Assembly: GCA_041441555.1 (NCBI GenBank) | Contig: JASDSW010000035.1 | Coordinates: 1 to 64,000 of the forward strand | From: Pseudaeromonas sp041441555 | Lineage (GTDB): Bacteria > Pseudomonadota > Gammaproteobacteria > Enterobacterales > Aeromonadaceae | Reading direction: 5' to 3' | Length of the DNA: 64,000 nt | Part shown: one piece after another, positions 26,088 through 34,462 of the stretch | How positions within the stretch are numbered: position 1 is the first letter of the stretch | How the letters are laid out: the number at the start of each line of letters is the position of its first letter | Translations under genes and position numbers: made by a program | Notes under the pieces: model-generated | Databases searched by the model: none | Seen by the model: the letters and a program-made list of their open reading frames with translations, nothing else | Told to the model about the DNA's origin: nothing

Positions 26088-26558
26088 TTAGCCTTTCTGC
26101 GGAGGGTTGCGGTGTTGGGCCTCGACCAGCCAGCGATCCAAGGCATTGGCAAATTGCTGCTTGTCGGCCGGGCTCATGGCGGCCGGCCCGCCGCTTTGAA
26201 TGCCGGAGCCGCGCAGCGTGTCGAGAAAGTCACGGATCGCCAGTCGCTCCCCGATGTTGGCCTCGGTCATGGGTTGGCCGCGCGGGGTGATCACCTCGAC
26301 CTGCTTGGCGAGCAGGCGGGCGGCCAGCGGAATATCGGCCGAGATCACCAGATCGCCGGCCTGAGCCTGTTCGACCAGATAGTCGTCGGCCTCGTCGAAG
26401 CCGCTGGAGACCCGCACGCTGCGGATCACCGCCGACGGTGGGGTGCGCAGGCTTTGATTGGCCACTAGAACCAGCGGCATGCGGGTGCGTTCGGCGGCGC
26501 GATACAACATCTCTTTGATGACAACCGGACAGGCGTCGGCGTCGACCCAGATGGTCAT
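26088..26558 (-). CDS. yaiI: YaiI/YqxD family protein (DUF188)
   Basis: 156 residues from ATG at 26558, which has AGGAG upstream; an earlier frame extension lacks similarity. It follows E. coli YaiI closely: MTIWVDADACPVVIKEMLYR, LVLVANQSL, DLVISADIPLAARL and LRGSGIQSGGP. The acidic residues in DADACP and ADIPLA resemble a PIN-like nuclease site, but the function is unproven. Confidence 0.92.
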   Translation of the reverse strand: MTIWVDADACPVVIKEMLYRAAERTRMPLVLVANQSLRTPPSAVIRSVRVSSGFDEADDYLVEQAQAGDLVISADIPLAARLLAKQVEVITPRGQPMTEANIGERLAIRDFLDTLRGSGIQSGGPAAMSPADKQQFANALDRWLVEAQHRNPPQKG

Positions 26559-26674
26559 AGTTTTTCTCCTCAAGCTGGATGGCCCATGCTAGCACGTTCG
26601 GCGAGCAGGTTGATTGCCTGGCCCGGTGGCTATTCGTTACAATTGCCGCCTAGTTGAGCGAAACCGGATATTTC

Positions 26675-27448
26675 ATGAAGTTGCTGGCCAAGAGCCTTCG
26701 TCTACTGCGGCGTGTGCCGATCCTCGGCCGAGCCATTCCCGCCCACTGGCGGCAATTTCGACTCCGCCATCTGCTGTGGGGCGCGCTGGCTCTCTATCTG
26801 GGCTGGAATCTGTGGATCTTCACCTACATCGTCAGTCTGAACTGGATCAACCCGGACATGACCAGCTTCATGAGCGAACAGCTCGAGCGGCTGCAGGATG
26901 ACGATCCCGATGCCGAACTGCGCTATCAATGGGTCCCCTATGCCCAGATCTCGCGGCACATGAAGCGGGCGATCCTGGTGGCCGAAGACGCCAAGTTTGC
27001 CGAACATGCCGGTTTTGACTGGGCCGGCATGCAGTACGCCTGGAGCAAGAACCTCAAGAAGGGGCGGATTGTGGCGGGTGGCTCGACCATCAGCCAACAG
27101 TTGGCCAAGAATCTGTTTCTCTCCTCGAGCCGTACGCCGTGGCGCAAGGTGGAAGAGGCGCTGATCACCGTCATGCTCGAGGCGGTGCTGGATAAGGAGC
27201 GGATCTTCGAGCTCTATCTCAATGTCATCGAGTGGGGCAACGGCCTGTTTGGGGTCGAGGCGGCTGCTCGCAAATATTATCACGTTCACGCTCGTCAGTT
27301 GGGACCCGCCCAAGCCGCGCAGTTGGCGGCCATGGTCACCAATCCCCGCTACTACCAGACCCACCGCCGTGACCGCCACCTGCAACACAAGGCGGCGGTG
27401 ATCTTGCAACGGATGCGGCAGGCCGAGCTGCCGCAGACAGAGCCCTAA
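26675..27448 (+). CDS. mtgA: Monofunctional peptidoglycan glycosyltransferase MtgA
   Basis: 257 residues from ATG at 26675. An N-terminal membrane anchor (LWGALALYLGWNLWIFTYI) precedes a GT51 domain. Catalytic Glu lies in VAEDAKFAEHAGFDW, and further family motifs are GGSTISQQLAKNLFLS, RKVEEALITVMLE and ELYLNVIEWGNGLFGVEAA. It polymerises lipid II into glycan strands on the periplasmic side. The gene is divergent from yaiI and ends at a hairpin terminator. Confidence 0.95.
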   Translation: MKLLAKSLRLLRRVPILGRAIPAHWRQFRLRHLLWGALALYLGWNLWIFTYIVSLNWINPDMTSFMSEQLERLQDDDPDAELRYQWVPYAQISRHMKRAILVAEDAKFAEHAGFDWAGMQYAWSKNLKKGRIVAGGSTISQQLAKNLFLSSSRTPWRKVEEALITVMLEAVLDKERIFELYLNVIEWGNGLFGVEAAARKYYHVHARQLGPAQAAQLAAMVTNPRYYQTHRRDRHLQHKAAVILQRMRQAELPQTEP

Positions 27449-27471
27449 CTCGATGAGAATGTGCGATGAAA

Positions 27472-27495
27472 AAGGCCACCGAGAAGGGTGGCCTT
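27472..27495. terminator. Terminator between mtgA and dsbB
   Basis: AAGGCCACC (27472-27480) and GGTGGCCTT (27487-27495) form a stem with a 6-nt loop between the convergent genes. A run of A lies on one side, so it may serve dsbB as well. Confidence 0.7.
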
Positions 27496-27520
27496 GAAGT
27501 TTTGGCGAGTAAGCTTGCCG

Positions 27521-28042
27521 TTACTGGCAGCAGCGCCCCTTGGCCAAATTACCGATCATGATGACGAGTGCCACCGCCAGATAACAGCCGAAGATCAAGA
27601 CCAACCATTGGGGCATCTCCCAACTGAGGAAGGACCACTGGCGCTCGGAGCAATCACCCGTGGGATTGAACATCCAGGGCAGCCACTTATCCAGCGGCAG
27701 CCAGCTGGGAAATTCAGCGAACAGGCTGCAGGTGTTAAACGGGGAGGGGTTGAGCTGATAATCCACATGCTTGAGGGACAGTTGCAGGCCGCGGAATGCA
27801 CTGTAGGTCCATAACAGCATGGCCGGCCAGCGCAGCCAGGGCTTTTCCGGTGCCACCAGCGCGATCAGGGCGGCCACAAAAATGCCGACGAATGCCAACC
27901 GCTCGTAGACACACATGACACAGGGGGCCAGCCCCATGACGTGTTGGAAGAACAGCCCGCATAGTTCGAATGCCAAGGCCGATGCGGCCAACAACAGCCA
28001 GGCGGCACGTTGCCGACTGATAGTCCGGATATAGCTAATCAT
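27521..28042 (-). CDS. dsbB: Disulfide bond formation protein DsbB
   Basis: 173 residues with four membrane helices. The redox cysteine pairs are C41/C44 in PCVMCVYER and C105/C131 in the second periplasmic loop (NTCSLF and TGDCSERQW). DsbB reoxidises DsbA and passes electrons to quinone. In E. coli dsbB and fadR flank nhaB; here dsbB and fadR are direct divergent neighbours. Confidence 0.96.
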   Translation of the reverse strand: MISYIRTISRQRAAWLLLAASALAFELCGLFFQHVMGLAPCVMCVYERLAFVGIFVAALIALVAPEKPWLRWPAMLLWTYSAFRGLQLSLKHVDYQLNPSPFNTCSLFAEFPSWLPLDKWLPWMFNPTGDCSERQWSFLSWEMPQWLVLIFGCYLAVALVIMIGNLAKGRCCQ

Positions 28043-28216
28043 GGAGTCCTCCGCTAGATAGGCCCTTGATTAGATGCTAATTCTCGGGAAAAAGGAAGGG
28101 GAAGCCTCAGCGGAGTCGTTGGGCCAAACGCGGGCGGCGGCTGGACCGAATGAACAGAGACAGATGAAGCCTAAATGGACGGTAATTGCGGGAAAATCGA
28201 GCCTCATTTGTGACTA

Positions 28217-28233
28217 AACTGGTCACACCAGCG
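28217..28233. promoter_or_regulatory. Candidate FadR operator upstream of fadR
   Basis: AACTGGTCACACCAGCG matches the FadR operator pattern (CTGGT-n3-ACCAG class). It is 64 bp upstream of the fadR start and 175 bp upstream of dsbB. It suggests autoregulation. Confidence 0.6.
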
Positions 28234-28296
28234 CTTGTTGATGGCAACGGCGCTCTGTTATCATCCCGCCTGATTTTTCCCAAATAGAGAAGATTG

Positions 28297-29013
28297 ATGG
28301 TCATCAAAGCCCAAAGCCCGGCTGGTTTTGCCGAAGAGTACATCATTGAATCGATCTGGAATAATCGATTCCCTCCCGGCACCATCCTCCCGGCTGAGCG
28401 TGAGCTTTCAGAACTGATCGGTGTGACGCGCACGACGCTGCGCGAGGTGTTGCAGCGGTTGGCGCGGGATGGCTGGCTGACCATTCAGCATGGCAAACCG
28501 ACCCGAGTGAACAATTTTTGGGAAACATCCGGGCTCAATATTCTCGAGACGCTGGCGCGGCTCGATCAGGAAAAATTTCCGCAGCTGATCGATCAGTTGC
28601 TCTCGGCACGCACCAATATCAGTGGCATCTTCCTGCGGGGTGCCGTGAAGAACAGTCCGGAGCGGGTCTTGGAGCTATTGGCTCAGGCGGATGCGTTGGG
28701 TGATGAGGCCGAAGCCTTTGCCGAATTTGATTATCAGCTCTATCACCAGTTGGCCTTTGCCTCGGGCAATCCCATCTATGCCTTGATCCTCAACGGTTTT
28801 CAAAAACTCTATACCCGGATTGGTCGCTTCTATTTTGCCAATCAACAGGCTCGTGATTGCACTCGGGCCTTCTATCGCCAATTGGCGGCGCAAGCGCGTC
28901 ATCCGGGCAAGGCGGATGCCGTCTGGTTGCTGGTTCGTCAATACGGCGCCGATTCAGGCAAGATCTGGAGCATGCTCAAAGAGTCGATGTCCGCCAATCT
29001 GGACGAGATCTGA
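28297..29013 (+). CDS. fadR: Fatty acid metabolism regulator FadR
   Basis: 238 residues from ATG at 28297 (MVIKAQSPAGFAEEYIIESI). An N-terminal GntR winged HTH includes PGTILPAERELSELIGVTRT and TLREVLQRLARDGWLTIQHG. A C-terminal acyl-CoA-binding helical domain follows, with YFANQQARDCTRAFYRQL. FadR represses fatty-acid degradation and activates fabA/fabB; long-chain acyl-CoA releases it. A match to its operator lies in its own upstream region. Confidence 0.95.
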   Translation: MVIKAQSPAGFAEEYIIESIWNNRFPPGTILPAERELSELIGVTRTTLREVLQRLARDGWLTIQHGKPTRVNNFWETSGLNILETLARLDQEKFPQLIDQLLSARTNISGIFLRGAVKNSPERVLELLAQADALGDEAEAFAEFDYQLYHQLAFASGNPIYALILNGFQKLYTRIGRFYFANQQARDCTRAFYRQLAAQARHPGKADAVWLLVRQYGADSGKIWSMLKESMSANLDEI

Positions 29014-29060
29014 CGGCGCACGCTCTCGCTCACACCCTGAGCGAGGCAGGGGAGAGATGG

Positions 29061-29669
29061 TTGAATTACCTGGCGCATGTGTTTCTGGCTGGACCTCGGG
29101 TGACGGATCAGGTCGGAGGCTTGCTCGGTGATTTTGTCAAAGGCCCCCTGCCGGCCGGTCTGCCGCCTGACTTGGCGGCGGGCGTTGAGCTGCACCGCTT
29201 CATCGACTCGTTTACCGATCGTCATCCGATTTTTCGTCAGAGCCAGCAACGACTCAGTGCCTCTTGCCGCCGCTTCTCCGGCATCATGATCGATCTGCTC
29301 TATGACCACTTCCTGGCCCGCCATTGGTCCCACTTCAGCGATGTGCCGCTGCTGCGTTTTACCCATGATTTCTATGCCGCACTGGACCAGTTTCAACCGT
29401 GGTTACCGGATGCGCTGCGCGCCATCCAGGGGCGCATGCGGGAGCGAAACTGGCTGGCGGCTTATGCGGAGTTGAGCGTGGTGGGACGGGCGCTCGATCA
29501 GATAGGGCAGCACCGGCTGCGCCGCCCCAACCCCTTGGTGGGCTCGCTTCAGGAGTTGGAGTCCCACTATGCCGATCTGGAGCGAGACTTCTGGACTTTC
29601 ATGCCGGATATCCAGCAGCAATCGGTTCTGTGGCGCCAGCGTCATCCAACCGTGTCTTGGCCCGTCTGA
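29061..29669 (+). CDS. acpH: ACP phosphodiesterase AcpH
   Basis: 202 residues, read from TTG at 29061 with GGGGAGAG upstream; the frame has no suitable ATG and upstream residues are unlike the family. The protein starts MNYLAHVFLAG and contains GGLLGDFVKG, LHRFIDSFTDRHP and IDLLYDHFLARHW, with His/Asp residues of an HD-like fold. It removes 4'-phosphopantetheine from acyl carrier protein. It is 47 bp after fadR and overlaps the TonB-like gene by one base. Confidence 0.87.
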   Translation: MNYLAHVFLAGPRVTDQVGGLLGDFVKGPLPAGLPPDLAAGVELHRFIDSFTDRHPIFRQSQQRLSASCRRFSGIMIDLLYDHFLARHWSHFSDVPLLRFTHDFYAALDQFQPWLPDALRAIQGRMRERNWLAAYAELSVVGRALDQIGQHRLRRPNPLVGSLQELESHYADLERDFWTFMPDIQQQSVLWRQRHPTVSWPV

Positions 29670-30631
29670 TGTCAGCCTCCACACCCCTCAGCGAACCAAT
29701 CTGCAACGAGGCCAGCGATCGTCTGCCTCGGCCGCGCCGGCGTTCGGGCTGGATACCGCTGCATTACGGGCTGATCGGTCTGTTGCATGCCGGGGCTGTC
29801 CTCCTGTTTGTTTGGCTCGCCAACCACCCCGGCTCTGTGTTGAACACCGGCCTGGCCTTGGCCCAGGGCGCCGCCACGCCGGTGCGGGCGACCCTGCTAT
29901 CGGCTCAGTGGCTGGCGATGCAGCGCCATGGCCGGCAAAAGACTCAGCCTGCGGCCAATCCTGCGCATGAGACCTCCTTCGTCGCCGCAAAGCCCTCTGC
30001 GCTGCAGGATGTTCCTCCGGCTCAAATAGCCGCCGCATCGGCTTCGCCTCAGCGGCGTCCAGCGCTCCCTAAACGGCGCACGCCGCAGCCGGCTATACGC
30101 CAAACACATCCTATCCGGACTCAGTCTCCTGTTTTGGCTCCGGCCAAGCCGCGAACGGCCCCATCGAACAGTCCACGGCGGAGTGATTCACCGCCAGAGC
30201 GAGCGTCAGCATCTGCGCCCGAGGCAACTATTCACGCCTTGGCATCCTCTGCGGGTTCGCCGTCGATGGCGGCGCAATCTGCAGCAACCGGTGACTCTGC
30301 TGTTCCGGTTGGGGTTAAAGCTGCGACGGCCATGCCTATCGGGGGCCCCATCATCACCCAGGCGCATTATCGGCAGCCGCCACAACCGGAAGACTATCCA
30401 CCTCTGGCCCGCCGCCGGGGTTGGCAGGGAGCTGTGCTGATCGAGGTCTGGCTGGATGCCGATGGCGAGCAGCTCAAGCGGCAAATTCTGCAAAGCTCGG
30501 GTCACGCCGTCTTGGATCAGGCGGCGTTGCGCTCGGTCGCCCGCAACCAATTTGCCCCTTACACCATCGATGGCATTGGCCAACCGGCGCGTCTGCATCT
30601 GCCGGTGATCTTCTCTCTGAGCGCGCCTTGA
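29669..30631 (+). CDS. TonB-family energy-transduction protein
   Basis: 320 residues from ATG at 29669, in a TGATG overlap with acpH. One transmembrane helix (HYGLIGLLHAGAVLLFVWLA, about residues 33-52) is followed by a long Pro/Ala/Ser/Gln-rich linker to about residue 225 and a TonB C-terminal domain. That domain contains YPPLARRRGWQGAVLIEVWL and SGHAVLDQAALRSVARNQF. It should span the periplasm and couple proton-motive force to an outer-membrane receptor. No exbB, exbD or receptor gene is adjacent, and its receptor is unknown. Confidence 0.8.
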   Translation: MSASTPLSEPICNEASDRLPRPRRRSGWIPLHYGLIGLLHAGAVLLFVWLANHPGSVLNTGLALAQGAATPVRATLLSAQWLAMQRHGRQKTQPAANPAHETSFVAAKPSALQDVPPAQIAAASASPQRRPALPKRRTPQPAIRQTHPIRTQSPVLAPAKPRTAPSNSPRRSDSPPERASASAPEATIHALASSAGSPSMAAQSAATGDSAVPVGVKAATAMPIGGPIITQAHYRQPPQPEDYPPLARRRGWQGAVLIEVWLDADGEQLKRQILQSSGHAVLDQAALRSVARNQFAPYTIDGIGQPARLHLPVIFSLSAP

Positions 30632-30785
30632 ACCACGGACTTTCCCGGCAAACGAGCGATTGAGTCCTTGATCTGTGCCGCATCGCCCATTTGTTTTTCC
30701 AACCGGCTGATACCCTTGCAATCGTTGAGGGAGCTCATGGTGGAGCATCTTCTTGGCATCAATCTCCGGAACAGGGAGTCTGCAG

Positions 30786-32447
30786 ATGAGCGATGTTGCA
30801 CTGTCAACCAGCTTGCTGGCCTTGGTCGCCGTGTTGGGACTGTGGATTGGCAACTGGCGTATCTATGGTGTTGGATTGGGGATCGGCGGCGTGTTGTTCG
30901 GCGGCATTGCCGTGGGCCACTTCGTCGGTTATTTCGGTGGCCAACTGGATATGCACACCCTGCATTTTATCCAAGAGTTTGGCTTGATCCTGTTTGTCTA
31001 CACCATTGGGATCCAGGTCGGCCCAGGCTTTTTTGCTTCGCTGCGCACCTCGGGGCTCAAATTAAATCTGTTTGCCGCCTTGCTGGTTCTGCTGGGTTTC
31101 ATCGTCGCGTTTTTAATCCACAAACTGTTCGGTGTCCCGCTGCCGGTCATTCTCGGCACCTACTCGGGTGCCGTGACCAATACCCCCTCCTTGGGGGCTG
31201 GTCAGCAGATATTGAGTGAGCTGGGAGCTCAACCGAGTGAGATGGGTATCATGGGGATGGGCTATGCCGTCGCCTACCCATTCGGGATCTGCGGCATCCT
31301 GCTGACCATGTGGTTGGTTCGTCTGGTTTTCAAGATCAATGTCGAACGTGAAGCAAGGCACTTTGAGCAGCAGAGCGGCCATCAGAAGCGCAACCTGCAG
31401 ACCATCAATCTGGCGGTGCGTAATCCTAATCTGGATGGGCTGATGTTGCAGGAGATCCCCAGTCTGGATGATGGGCAGGTGATCTGTTCACGCCTGAAAC
31501 GGGGCGAAGCCCTGATGGTGCCCCATGCGACGACCCGGATCCAACTCGATGATCTGGTTCATCTGGTCGGTGAGCCTGAAGCCTTGAAACGAGTGAAATT
31601 GGTGATTGGTGAGGAGGTGGAGACCTCATTATCGACCCAAGGCACCGATCTACGCGTGGTGCGCGTGGTGGTCACCAATGAGCAGGTGTTGAGCAAGAGT
31701 CTGTTAGAGCTCGATCTCAAGGTGAAATACGACGTGGTGGTCTCCCGATTAAACCGTGCCGGGGTTGAGTTGGTGCCGGGTAATCATTCGACGCTGCAGT
31801 TTGGTGACATTCTGAATTTGGTAGGACGTCCTGAGGCCATTGAAGCCGTGGCCAGCCTGGTGGGTAATGCCCAACAGAAACTGCAGCAGGTGCAGATGTT
31901 GCCGGTATTCATCGGGATTGGTTTGGGCGTGGTTCTGGGCTCCATCCCGTTTTACATTCCGGGATTTCCGGCAGCACTGAAGTTGGGGCTGGCCGGCGGC
32001 CCTCTGGTGGTGGCGCTGATCTTGTCGCGTATCGGCAGCATCGGACCGCTCTACTGGTTCATGCCTCCGAGTGCCAACCTGGCGTTACGGGAGTTAGGGA
32101 TTGTCCTGTTCCTGGCGGTGGTGGGTCTCAAGGCCGGGGGCAACTTCGTCGAAACCCTGGTGCAGGGGGAAGGGGTGTTGTGGATGGCGTTTGGCGTCGC
32201 CATCACGCTGATCCCGCTGTGCACCGTGGCGGTGTTGGCGCGGTGGCTGGCCCAAATCAACTATCTCACCCTGTGCGGTCTGCTGGCGGGCTCCATGACG
32301 GATCCGCCGGCGCTGGCGTTTGCCAACAACCTGCACCCGACCAGTGAAGCCTCTTCGCTGGCTTACGCCACCGTCTATCCGCTGGTGATGTTCTTGCGGA
32401 TCCTCTCACCGCAACTGTTGGCCATTCTGCTCTGGGTGGGCTCTTAG
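30786..32447 (+). CDS. yidE: YidE family putative transporter (AspT/YidE duplication, two RCK_C domains)
   Basis: 553 residues from ATG at 30786. It is highly similar to E. coli YidE along its whole length. Five or so N-terminal helices include FGLILFVYTIGIQVGPGFF and the conserved SGAVTNTPSLGAGQQI. The cytoplasmic part (about residues 200-375) contains two RCK_C/TrkA_C domains (RLKRGEALMVPHATT, VVVSRLNRAGVELVPG). The second membrane half includes PGFPAALKLGLAGGP and AGSMTDPPALAFANN. It is an inner-membrane secondary transporter of unknown substrate, regulated perhaps through the RCK domains. Confidence 0.93.
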   Translation: MSDVALSTSLLALVAVLGLWIGNWRIYGVGLGIGGVLFGGIAVGHFVGYFGGQLDMHTLHFIQEFGLILFVYTIGIQVGPGFFASLRTSGLKLNLFAALLVLLGFIVAFLIHKLFGVPLPVILGTYSGAVTNTPSLGAGQQILSELGAQPSEMGIMGMGYAVAYPFGICGILLTMWLVRLVFKINVEREARHFEQQSGHQKRNLQTINLAVRNPNLDGLMLQEIPSLDDGQVICSRLKRGEALMVPHATTRIQLDDLVHLVGEPEALKRVKLVIGEEVETSLSTQGTDLRVVRVVVTNEQVLSKSLLELDLKVKYDVVVSRLNRAGVELVPGNHSTLQFGDILNLVGRPEAIEAVASLVGNAQQKLQQVQMLPVFIGIGLGVVLGSIPFYIPGFPAALKLGLAGGPLVVALILSRIGSIGPLYWFMPPSANLALRELGIVLFLAVVGLKAGGNFVETLVQGEGVLWMAFGVAITLIPLCTVAVLARWLAQINYLTLCGLLAGSMTDPPALAFANNLHPTSEASSLAYATVYPLVMFLRILSPQLLAILLWVGS

Positions 32448-32478
32448 GGGGAGTCGTCAGTCCAGAGTGTTCATCATC

Positions 32479-32499
32479 GGGGGGCTGAGGCCCCCTGAT
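32479..32499. terminator. Possible terminator between yidE and secretin-like gene
   Basis: GGGGG (32479-32483) pairs with CCCCC (32491-32495) around GCTGAGG. It lies between the convergent stops, with T/A-rich sequence after it. The stem is short, so the call is tentative. Confidence 0.45.
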
Positions 32500-33287
32500 T
32501 AATTCAGAAGATCAACCTTGAGCCAGACTTGCTGCTGGCGGGAGCCTTGAGCCGATGCTGTTCCGGACAAACCACTTTGCTGCTGAGTCGACGAGATGTT
32601 TGAGCCGCCCAGGGATAGCCATTGACCGAGGCGGCCGCTGACGGTGGTACTCAGCGACGACTGTTCAATGGTGCCGCCGCTCATCTGCTGCTGGAGCGGG
32701 GATATGGTCAGAAATACCTGGTCGCCATTGACTCTGGGCTGCGCGGTAAAGCCGGTACCAATATCGACGTATTGAACCGAGTCGTTGATGCTGACCCGTC
32801 CTTGATCGCGCCAGACCTGCCGCATGGCAATGGGAAGCGATTGCCCCAGATAAATCTGCGCCGCGCTGCCTTCCACCGTTTGTACCTGCTGAGTCGTCTG
32901 CTGGTTGCCACTGCGCTCACCTTGTCGGATCACCGCATTGAGGTCTACCTGAGACTGTTTGCCCAGCCGAATATTACCGTGCTGAATATGCATATCCTGA
33001 CCCTGCTGGCTGGAATCGTTGCCTTGGCGCACCGAGATCAGCAAGCGCCGCAATGGTTGATCCAGTGCCTGCAGCACCCGTTGCAACTCGGCCAGGTTTT
33101 TCGGTGTGGTGCGAACAAAGAGCTGGTTCCCGGCGCCGACGATCGAACCACCGGGACTCACCAGCGGTTCGAGTGTGGGCAGCACCTGCTCCGGCAAGCG
33201 ATGATGCAGCGGTAGAATGACGATCTCTTCAGCAAAGACCGTGAAGGAACACAGCAGCAGTAACAGCACTCGTAGGGTCAACATCAT
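32499..33287 (-). CDS. Exported secretin-like protein (secretin N-domain plus secretin-type core)
   Basis: 262 residues with a clear signal peptide (MMLTLRVLLLLLCSFTVFAE). Residues 20-75 form a secretin N1-like domain (IVILPLHHRLPEQVLPTLEP, then GNQLFVRTTPKNL). Residues 140-262 resemble the start of a secretin core (IYLGQSLPI, GTGFTAQPRVNGDQVFLTIS), but the chain ends before a full gate and pore could form. Ordinary secretins exceed 500 residues. No other secretion or pilus genes are adjacent. The role is unknown. Confidence 0.7.
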   Translation of the reverse strand: MMLTLRVLLLLLCSFTVFAEEIVILPLHHRLPEQVLPTLEPLVSPGGSIVGAGNQLFVRTTPKNLAELQRVLQALDQPLRRLLISVRQGNDSSQQGQDMHIQHGNIRLGKQSQVDLNAVIRQGERSGNQQTTQQVQTVEGSAAQIYLGQSLPIAMRQVWRDQGRVSINDSVQYVDIGTGFTAQPRVNGDQVFLTISPLQQQMSGGTIEQSSLSTTVSGRLGQWLSLGGSNISSTQQQSGLSGTASAQGSRQQQVWLKVDLLN

Positions 33288-33431
33288 GATTTCTATTCCA
33301 GCCCAGCAGATCCAGAAGGTGATGATCAGAGTCTACCACGATGAGCGGTCACCGGCGGCGGTGACTAGCCAACAGAAACAGCGGTCGATAAATTGTGATC
33401 ATGGCGGCGCGTTCCAGAACAAAATCCTCCT

Positions 33432-33449
33432 ATGCTTAGGGCTAAGCAT
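33432..33449. repeat. 18-bp perfect dyad upstream of DUF4250 gene
   Basis: ATGCTTAG (33432-33439) and CTAAGCAT (33442-33449) flank GG. It ends 22 bp before the start codon at 33472, so it may be an operator or a leader hairpin. Confidence 0.5.
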
Positions 33450-33471
33450 GTGGCTGATAGGGGGAAAGACC

Positions 33472-33666
33472 ATGGATCTAAGTTCATATCTGCGCATGGA
33501 TGCCAATATCTTGCTCGGAATCATCAATGAGAAGTTGCGGTTGGAGTGTTCATCCTTGGATGAGCTGCTGGCCACTTTCAATTTTGACCGCCAACAACTG
33601 GCCGAACGGATGAACGAAATCGGTTACCACTATGATCCGGTGAGTAATCAGTTCCGGGCCAACTGA
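33472..33666 (+). CDS. DUF4250 small protein
   Basis: 64 residues from ATG at 33472, preceded by GGGGAAAG. The longer open frame to 33217 antisense to the secretin-like gene is not conserved-looking. The sequence LRMDANILLGIINEKLRLEC plus SLDELLATFNFDRQQL and IGYHYDPVSNQFR fits the DUF4250 pattern throughout. The fold looks like a short helical HTH-like unit. The function is not known. It is monocistronic and followed by a terminator. Confidence 0.8.
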   Translation: MDLSSYLRMDANILLGIINEKLRLECSSLDELLATFNFDRQQLAERMNEIGYHYDPVSNQFRAN

Positions 33667-33699
33667 CGCAAGAGACGCAAGAAGAGACACGAAAGCAAG

Positions 33700-33724
33700 A
33701 TGAGCGCTGCGGCGCTCATTTTTT
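33700..33724 (+). terminator. Rho-independent terminator after DUF4250 gene
   Basis: ATGAGCGC (33700-33707) pairs with GCGCTCAT (33712-33719) around TGCG and is followed by five T. Confidence 0.9.
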
Positions 33725-33915
33725 ATCCTGAGTAATCACTGGAGCTGCACCTTTTGCCCGTGCGGGCGTCTCTTTCCCCAAGGCTTCGTTCAGCAACCTG
33801 TTAGAAATGCTGTGGGTCGGCCATCAACATTGACTTTCATATGAAGGCTATGAACAATTGATGAAATGATAGCAGCCGCTGATCTGGGGCATTTTGACGC
33901 GGCTAGGGAGGTCCT

Positions 33916-34356
33916 ATGGACGTCAAAGAGGTGGTGTTGGCCTTTTGGCACAGCATGGATATGAATGATTTCTTTGGTGCCAGCGAGTGGTTGAGCGATG
34001 ACTTCGAGTGTGTCTGGCCACAGTCTGGTGAGGTGGTGCAGGGGGCTTGGAATTACGCGATGATTAACATCCATTACCCGTCATTTGCGCCATGGCAGTT
34101 CAAGGTGGAAAACTTGCTGGTTCAGGGCAATCAGGTCGTGTCGAATGTCTTCATCAGCGATGGCATCCAGCAGGCGCGTGCCATCACCTTCAGCACGGTG
34201 GAAGATGGCAAAATTGTCAGACAACAAGAGTATTGGCCCGAAAGTTTCGCCGCTCCGCAATGGCGTACCCCCTGGGTCGCTCGTTCCGAAGAGCCGGAGG
34301 CTGAAACGTTAGCTCCAATTGAACGTAAACAGTGTATTGGCTCTGACTACTATTGA
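33916..34356 (+). CDS. NTF2-like/SnoaL-type protein
   Basis: 146 residues from ATG at 33916 with GGGAGG upstream. The cone-shaped NTF2-like fold is suggested by VVLAFWHSMDMNDFFGASEWLSD at the start and the strands VENLLVQGNQVVSNVFI and ARAITFSTVEDGKIVRQQEYW. The C-terminal 30 residues are an acidic tail. The family includes polyketide cyclases, isomerases and many non-enzymatic small-ligand binders, so function cannot be fixed. It is monocistronic and convergent with the DUF3157 gene. Confidence 0.7.
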   Translation: MDVKEVVLAFWHSMDMNDFFGASEWLSDDFECVWPQSGEVVQGAWNYAMINIHYPSFAPWQFKVENLLVQGNQVVSNVFISDGIQQARAITFSTVEDGKIVRQQEYWPESFAAPQWRTPWVARSEEPEAETLAPIERKQCIGSDYY

Positions 34357-34375
34357 GATTAACTCGCCCCAGCAC

Positions 34376-34403
34376 AAGCTTCCGGTTACGGGAGCTTCTT
34401 GTT
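34376..34403 (+). terminator. Terminator-like hairpin after NTF2-like gene
   Basis: AAGCTTCC (34376-34383) pairs with GGGAGCTT (34390-34397), with one G-U pair and a 6-nt loop, followed by CTTGTT. Confidence 0.6.
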
Positions 34404-34462
34404 GGATGATTTTTAACGTAATAAATGGAATTGCGAGGTTTGGTAACCCAAGATGGATGGCA

